Source of the DNA: Bacteroidota bacterium
GTDB lineage: Bacteria > Bacteroidota > Bacteroidia > Sphingobacteriales > Sphingobacteriaceae
DNA: 45,862 nt
Assembly: GCA_013289045.1 (NCBI GenBank)
Contig: JABDAU010000024.1
Span: 1-45,862, forward strand
Direction of reading: 5' to 3'
Position numbers and translations under genes: made by a program. How positions within the stretch are numbered: the first letter of the stretch is position 1; every line of letters starts with the position of its first letter. The notes beneath the pieces were generated by a model. The model worked only from the letters and a program-made list of their open reading frames with translations, did not search any database and was not told where the DNA came from. Shown here piece after piece: positions 41,251 through 45,862 of this stretch.

Positions 41251-41413
41251 ATATTATCCATTGATATACAGGGCAATATATGGGTTAATAATTTGATAAC
41301 GATAACTTCTTATTAGGTAAAACTGCCAACAATAGCTTTAGATATTTTTAATATAGGGCTAATTTTCCTGTGTTAAATTATTGAAGTTTTTGTACCCTGA
41401 TAATTGCCCCTTA

Positions 41414-42472
41414 ATGCAGCGAATTCTCTTTATTACCGGTTCTCTCAACCAAACTACGCAAATGCATCAGATTGCTGATCATTTACCGGAATTTGACTGT
41501 TGGTTTAGCCAGGTATTTACCGATTCACCGCTTATTAAGTTTTTTCTCAAAAAAACTTCGCTGCTTAACGGTACCGTAATGTCTGAAAAGTACCGGCACA
41601 ATTCCGAAAAATATTTAACGTCGCACGGCTTGCAGATAGATTACAGCGCAAAGCTAAACAGCTACGACCTGGTAGTGTATTGCTCTGATATGGTGGTGCC
41701 CGCCCGTATGCGCAAAACCAAAACCATATGGGTACAGGAGGGCATGACTGATCGGTTCACTATCATGAGCCACATTGTGCGGGCGTTAAAGCTGCCGGCT
41801 TTTTTATGCGCCAACACTTCGCTCAATGGTAGCGGCAATGTATGCGATATCTATTGTACCGCATCCGATGGGTATAGCGAGTATTTTAAAATCAATGGCA
41901 CCGATGCCCGGAAACTGATTGTAACAGGTATGGCCAATTATGATAACCTGCAGCAGTTCAACAATAACGATTTCCCGCATAAAGACTACGTAATGGTAGC
42001 CACTACCGACATGCGCGAGACCTACAGGTTTGAAAATCGCCCTGCCTTTATTAAAAAGGCCGTTAAAATAGCCGCCGGCAGAAAGTTGCTCTTCAAGCTT
42101 CACCCGAATGAAAAATTGGACCGTGCCGAACGGGAGATCCGCAAATACGCACCCGCAGGCACTTTGATATACAACAGCGGTAACACCAACGAGATGATAG
42201 CCAACTGCTGCGAATTGATCACCCAATATTCTACAGTCGTATACACAGGTATTGCGCTTGGCAAAATAGTTCATTCATGGTTTGATGTGGAAGAGCTTAA
42301 AAGGCTGCAGCCGGTGCAAAATGGTGGCGCGTCCGCAAAAAATATAGCAGCTCTATGCAGGAGCTATGCGCTTTACAAAGGTGAATGGAATACGTTTTTA
42401 CCGCATTATTTAAGTGAACCTGCTTTGGCCGAGACGCCATTGCCGTCAATAGCTGAACCTACTTTGATTTAG
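41414..42472 (+). CDS. Glycosyltransferase-like / glycerophosphotransferase-like GT-B fold protein
   Basis: 352 residues from the ATG at 41414; the upstream TTG at 41381 is rejected because MQRILFITGSLNQT is a natural GT-B start. The first half is a Rossmann-like domain (LVVYCSDMVVPARMRKTKTIWVQEG). The second half has LLFKLHPNEKLDRAEREI and ITQYSTVVYTGIALGKIVHSWF (read in parts). The KLHPNE and STV.Y elements resemble CDP-glycerol glycerophosphotransferase or polysialyltransferase-like enzymes. It probably transfers a sugar or polyol phosphate onto a surface glycan. First gene of the glycan cluster that runs to the right edge; its stop overlaps a possible GTG start of the next gene. Confidence 0.75.
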   Translation: MQRILFITGSLNQTTQMHQIADHLPEFDCWFSQVFTDSPLIKFFLKKTSLLNGTVMSEKYRHNSEKYLTSHGLQIDYSAKLNSYDLVVYCSDMVVPARMRKTKTIWVQEGMTDRFTIMSHIVRALKLPAFLCANTSLNGSGNVCDIYCTASDGYSEYFKINGTDARKLIVTGMANYDNLQQFNNNDFPHKDYVMVATTDMRETYRFENRPAFIKKAVKIAAGRKLLFKLHPNEKLDRAEREIRKYAPAGTLIYNSGNTNEMIANCCELITQYSTVVYTGIALGKIVHSWFDVEELKRLQPVQNGGASAKNIAALCRSYALYKGEWNTFLPHYLSEPALAETPLPSIAEPTLI

Positions 42473-42477
42473 TGCTT

Positions 42478-43302
42478 ATGAGAGAGAAAGCCGTAATTGT
42501 TGTGCAGGCCCGCATGTCGTCAACCCGTTTACCGGGTAAAGTAATGATGCCTATACTGGGCAAAAGCCTGCTGGTTAGGATGATAGAACGGCTGCAGATG
42601 GTGAGGCATGAAGTAACTATCGTAATAGCTACTACCGTTAGTAACGAGGACGATATAATTGTGCTGGAGGCGGAGATGCTCGGCATACCTTTTTATCGCG
42701 GTAGCATTAATAACCTTGTCGACAGGCATTACAAGGCGGCAAAGATACACGGTGCGGATCTTGTATTGAAGATCCCGTCAGATTGCCCGCTGATCGATCC
42801 GCAGGTAATTGATGAGGTGCTCGATCATTATTTCGCCAATCGCGAAAAGTTCGATTACGTGAGCAACCTGCACCCCGCAACCTGGCCCGATGGCAACGAT
42901 GTGGAAGTGATGACCATTGAATGCCTCGAAAAAGCATGGCAGCATGCCGCACAAGGCATGCAGCAGGAACATACCACGCCTTATATATGGGAAAATGCCG
43001 GCAAGTTCCGCATCGGCAATGTAAGCTGGTCATCGGGTTTGGATTATTCCATGTCGCACCGGTTTACAATAGATTATGCTGATGATTACGAATTCATCAA
43101 ACGCGTATTCGAAGAACTGTACCCTGCAAAAAAGAATTTCTCCTGCGATGATATCCTTGAGCTGCTTGTGCGTAAGCCCGAAATATACCAGTTGAATGCG
43201 CATTATGCCGGTGTAAACTGGTACCGCAATCATTTGGATGAATTGAAAACCGTGTCTGCCGGGCAAACCAAACAAGCCCCCGGCGAATTAACAACCGCTT
43301 AA
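42478..43302 (+). CDS. SpsF-like cytidylyltransferase-family protein
   Basis: 274 residues from the ATG at 42478, five bases after the preceding stop; a GTG at 42472 is possible but overlaps. The nucleotidyltransferase motif VVQARMSSTRLPGKVMMPILGK is at about residues 8-29. SDCPLIDPQVIDEVLDHY carries the metal-binding Asp, and VSNLHPATWPDGNDVEVM follows. SpsF and CMP-KDO synthetase relatives activate an acidic or higher-carbon sugar as its CMP derivative. The neighbours (split transketolase, class III aminotransferase) suggest that the sugar is built in this cluster. Two bases separate it from the transketolase gene. Confidence 0.88.
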   Translation: MREKAVIVVQARMSSTRLPGKVMMPILGKSLLVRMIERLQMVRHEVTIVIATTVSNEDDIIVLEAEMLGIPFYRGSINNLVDRHYKAAKIHGADLVLKIPSDCPLIDPQVIDEVLDHYFANREKFDYVSNLHPATWPDGNDVEVMTIECLEKAWQHAAQGMQQEHTTPYIWENAGKFRIGNVSWSSGLDYSMSHRFTIDYADDYEFIKRVFEELYPAKKNFSCDDILELLVRKPEIYQLNAHYAGVNWYRNHLDELKTVSAGQTKQAPGELTTA

Positions 43303-43304
43303 CT

Positions 43305-44165
43305 ATGAACAAAAAACATACTCAAGCCGAAATGGAGGCCATTGCCCTCAATGTACGTGAACATATCGTACGCATGTCCACCGATGGCGGCTGCTTTACC
43401 GGCGCTTCGCTTTCCGCGGTCGACCTGGTCGTTTACCTGTACGCAAGTTTTTTAAATATTAATCCAAACAATCTCGACGACCCAAACCGCGATTACCTAT
43501 TCCTTTCCAAAGGGCATGACGTGCCGGCATTGTATGGCACATTTGTGGAGTTAGGCCTGATGGACAAGGCAAGGCTGCAAAACCACCTTTCCATCGAAGA
43601 CCATATTTACTGGCACCCAAATACGCAGATCCCGGGTATCGAATTTCATTCAGGATCGCTGGGGCATTTACCTTCGGTTGCCATTGGTGTAGCGCTGGAC
43701 ATTAAGATGCGCGGTGGCGATAACAAAGTGATCTGCATTTTAGGCGATGGCGAGCTGAACGAAGGCACCTGCTGGGAAGCCGTTCTGGTGGCAAACGCTT
43801 ACAAACTGGATAACCTGATCTTCGTAGTCGACCGTAATAACTTCCAGGCCAATATGCGTACGGAAGACCTGATCCCGCTGGAACCGCTTGCCGATAAATT
43901 CATCGCTTTCGGCGCAGCAGTGAAACGCATAAACGGTCACGACTTTTCACAACTGGACGAAACTTTTTCAGCATACCCTTTCCAAAAAGACAAATTAAAC
44001 GTAGTGATAGCCGATACCGTACGCGGCAAAGGCTTACCAAGTATACAGGAACGCGCCGACCGCTGGTTCTGCAACTTTAATGCAGACGAAGTTGAACAGC
44101 TTTTGCTGGAGCTGCATGGCGCACATAACACCGAATTAACATCAGAAACTTTGATCGTTCGATAA
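43305..44165 (+). CDS. Transketolase, N-terminal (TPP-binding) subunit
   Basis: 286 residues, half of a full transketolase. The TPP pyrophosphate region is clear: LFLSKGHDVPALYG, FHSGSLGHLPSVAIGVALDIKM, GDGELNEGTCWEAVLVANAYKLDNLIFVVDRNNFQ (read in parts) with the GDG...N Mg motif. The C-terminal partner is the next gene, one base away. Split transketolases in polysaccharide clusters often transfer two-carbon units to make branched or higher-carbon sugars rather than serving the pentose-phosphate pathway (family knowledge; here inference from context). Confidence 0.92.
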   Translation: MNKKHTQAEMEAIALNVREHIVRMSTDGGCFTGASLSAVDLVVYLYASFLNINPNNLDDPNRDYLFLSKGHDVPALYGTFVELGLMDKARLQNHLSIEDHIYWHPNTQIPGIEFHSGSLGHLPSVAIGVALDIKMRGGDNKVICILGDGELNEGTCWEAVLVANAYKLDNLIFVVDRNNFQANMRTEDLIPLEPLADKFIAFGAAVKRINGHDFSQLDETFSAYPFQKDKLNVVIADTVRGKGLPSIQERADRWFCNFNADEVEQLLLELHGAHNTELTSETLIVR

Positions 44166-44166
44166 G

Positions 44167-45102
44167 ATGACATACGAAGAACTATTGACCCGAATTTCCC
44201 TTAATGACGAGCGCGTGGTAGTCATGACCGCCGAAAATCGCGCCCTGGTACGCAACCTGCCCACCATACTGGGCAAGCGTTTTATCGACACAGGCATCAC
44301 CGAGCAAACCATGATCGGCGCCGCCGCCGGACTGGCCCTGCGCGGACGCATTCCCGTCGTGCATGCGCTGGCGTCATTCCTAACCATGCGCGCATTTGAG
44401 TTTGTGCGCACAGATGCCGGCATCCCCGACCTGCCGGTAAAGCTAAGCGGCTTCATCCCCGGCTTTTTGTCCGATGGTAACGGCCCTACGCACCAGGCCA
44501 TCGAAGATATTTCCATCATGCGAGGCATACCCAATGTAAACGTTTTTGCCCCTGCAGATGAAGACGACCTGGTAAAAATGCTCTCAACCATATGGAGCGC
44601 TCCCAGCCCGGCCTATACCCGCATCAATACCCGCAAAACCGGCTACGAGCATCAACCCTATGAATGGGGCAAAGCCGAAATGATAGCCGAAGGTAGCGAT
44701 GTGACTATCCTCACCTACGGTTTGCTGTTTGAACAGGCGCTTGCAGCCGTTGAGATCTTGAAGAGCGAAGGCCTCTCTGTTGGCCTCGTTAACATGCGCA
44801 GCCTGAAACCGGTGGATGAGCAGGCTATCCTCACCGCCACCCGCTCGGAGATGGTGGTAACGCTGGAAGACCACTTTGTAACCGGCGGCCTTTATACCAT
44901 AGTAGCCGAAACATTGCTTAAATACCGCAAAACGGCAAATGTATTGCCTATTGCGCTCAACAACCGTTGGTTTAAACCGGGCCTGCTGCCTGATGTTTTA
45001 AAGCACGAAGGCTTCACCGGCAAACAGATAGCCGAAAAGATCTTGGGCTACCAAACGGTACACAAACAGGCCGAAATATTAATGAATGTATTTTCAGAAT
45101 AA
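44167..45102 (+). CDS. Transketolase, C-terminal subunit
   Basis: 311 residues. Pyrimidine-binding domain with the catalytic Glu in IDTGITEQTMIGAAAGLAL (residues about 36-55) and HALASFLTMRAFEFVRTDAG. Then GNGPTHQAIEDISIMRGIPN and the C-terminal transketolase_C domain (VTILTYGLLFEQALAAVEIL to VVTLEDHFVTGGLYTIVAE; read in parts). It forms one active enzyme with the preceding subunit. Spacing of one base before and 14 bases after, so it is co-transcribed with both neighbours. Confidence 0.92.
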   Translation: MTYEELLTRISLNDERVVVMTAENRALVRNLPTILGKRFIDTGITEQTMIGAAAGLALRGRIPVVHALASFLTMRAFEFVRTDAGIPDLPVKLSGFIPGFLSDGNGPTHQAIEDISIMRGIPNVNVFAPADEDDLVKMLSTIWSAPSPAYTRINTRKTGYEHQPYEWGKAEMIAEGSDVTILTYGLLFEQALAAVEILKSEGLSVGLVNMRSLKPVDEQAILTATRSEMVVTLEDHFVTGGLYTIVAETLLKYRKTANVLPIALNNRWFKPGLLPDVLKHEGFTGKQIAEKILGYQTVHKQAEILMNVFSE

Positions 45103-45116
45103 TCAAATTGCACGAT

Positions 45117-45862
45117 ATGGCAAATAAGATTGCGTTAAACAACGACTATCCGGTAATCACGGAGTCGGATAAATTATATGAGCGTGCGCTGAAGGTGCAG
45201 AAACCGGTTACCCAAACCCTGGCTAAAGGCCCGGGCCAGTTTACCAAAGGCGTAGCGCCAAAATATCTTGTAAAAGGCAAAGGCTCGCACGTATGGGATG
45301 TCGACGGGAACGAATACATCGACTTCAACGCGGCTATTGGTCCGCTTTCCTTAGGTTATTGCTACCCGGCAGTTGATGATGCTATCCGCGAACAACTGGA
45401 AGATGGCATTACCTTTTCACTGATGCACCCGCTGGAGGTGGAGCTATCAGAACTGATCACCGAAGTTATCCCGAATGCCGAAGCGGTAAAGATCTCAAAA
45501 ACCGGCGCTGACGTATGCTCGGCTGCCATCCGCGTAGCAAGGGCATTTACCGGTCGCGATAAAGTATTTTGCTGCGGCTACCATGGCTGGCACGATTGGT
45601 ACATCGGCATCACCAGCCGTAACGCAGGCATCCCCGGCGCTATACAGGATCTGACCTATACTTTCGAGTATAACGATATCGAATCAATAAAAGCAGCGCT
45701 GGACGAAACCATTGCCGCCTTAATATTGGAACCTTTCATTTTCGAAGCGCCAAAACCAGGCTTCCTGCAGGAACTGGCCGAAGTATGCCGTGAAAACGGT
45801 ACACTGTTGATATTCGACGAAATGTGGACAGGCTTCCGTATTTCCCTGGGTGGCGCACAGGA
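45117..45862 (+). CDS. Class III aminotransferase (GSA-aminomutase-like), 3' end cut by window edge
   Basis: 248 codons from the ATG at 45117 stay open to the right edge. MANKIALNNDYPVITESDKL leads into KGVAPKYLVKGKGSHVWDVDGNEYIDFNAAIGPLSLGY and CCGYHGWHDWY (read in parts), ending near LLIFDEMWTGFRISLGG. The FDEMWTGFR segment holds the PLP-contacting Asp of class III enzymes; the PLP Lys would lie beyond the edge. The closest family is glutamate-1-semialdehyde 2,1-aminomutase-like, a group used in surface-sugar clusters to aminate keto-sugars. It therefore probably aminates a sugar here rather than serving heme synthesis (inference). Confidence 0.88.
   Translation, partial: MANKIALNNDYPVITESDKLYERALKVQKPVTQTLAKGPGQFTKGVAPKYLVKGKGSHVWDVDGNEYIDFNAAIGPLSLGYCYPAVDDAIREQLEDGITFSLMHPLEVELSELITEVIPNAEAVKISKTGADVCSAAIRVARAFTGRDKVFCCGYHGWHDWYIGITSRNAGIPGAIQDLTYTFEYNDIESIKAALDETIAALILEPFIFEAPKPGFLQELAEVCRENGTLLIFDEMWTGFRISLGGAQ

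Noticed and set aside
41381..41413. TTG start for the GT-B-like protein
   Set aside because: The added residues are not family-like; MQRILFITG at 41414 is a typical Rossmann-strand start.

Overview
The window looks like a chromosomal segment of a Bacteroidota, most likely Sphingobacteriaceae (Mucilaginibacter/Pedobacter type). This rests on the protein families present: a T9SS type B (gliding-motility C-terminal) sorting domain, DUF5686 and CarboxypepD_reg outer-membrane proteins, MG2/TonB-plug proteins, LytS/LytTR pairs and PepSY-like secreted proteins. It also rests on recurrent TAnnTTTG -7 promoter boxes and the near absence of Shine-Dalgarno sequences. I see no rRNA, tRNA, CRISPR, phage or transposase genes. 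Genus assignment is inference.

Layout. 1-1.24 kb: a membrane protein running off the left edge. 1.24-4.0 kb: a repeat-rich stretch around a tetR-SDR locus with three operator-like palindromes, bracketed by an inverted pair of ~100-bp dispersed elements. 4.0-7.8 kb: acyltransferase-3, GT39-type glycosyltransferase, a small unknown protein and a VOC protein. 7.77-10.6 kb: a 100-bp hairpin repeat, then a DUF5686 outer-membrane protein with a small partner gene. 10.9-22.6 kb: two large barrel-less MG2/TonB-plug paralogues, DUF4342, a double-thioredoxin protein, an HxlR-controlled CMD/SDR operon, ferritin and DUF3179. 22.8-25 kb: a divergent PAS-histidine kinase / LuxR-type response regulator pair.

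25-36.6 kb is the most interesting part. It holds ssb, lytS-lytTR and a tightly overlapping operon (PqqD-like RRE, ATP-grasp ligase, fold-type III PLP decarboxylase, urea transporter-M23 fusion, outer-membrane barrel, TPR protein). A receiver-only protein, a PepSY-like lipoprotein and an APS kinase follow. Five intergenic regions here (before lytS, pqqD, the receiver gene, the PepSY lipoprotein and apsK) carry two CGAYAC-like half-sites exactly 21 bp apart, and ssb has one half-site. Twenty-one bp is the pitch of known LytTR-regulator sites, and a -7-like box lies about 33 bp after the second half-site. I infer that these genes form one LytTR regulon. The PLP decarboxylase also begins with a YxxPxIxxLxxG tag that resembles a lasso-peptide leader, while a stand-alone RRE is encoded two genes upstream. 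This suggests a leader-guided biosynthetic system that I cannot match to a described pathway.

36.7-41.3 kb: a T9SS-secreted protein, small unknown and PepSY-like genes, a nested inverted-repeat region and a PLC/GDPD-like secreted enzyme. 41.4 kb to the right edge: a surface-glycan cluster (glycosyltransferase-like protein, SpsF-like cytidylyltransferase, split transketolase, class III aminotransferase cut by the window end), with gaps of a few bases, apparently one operon.
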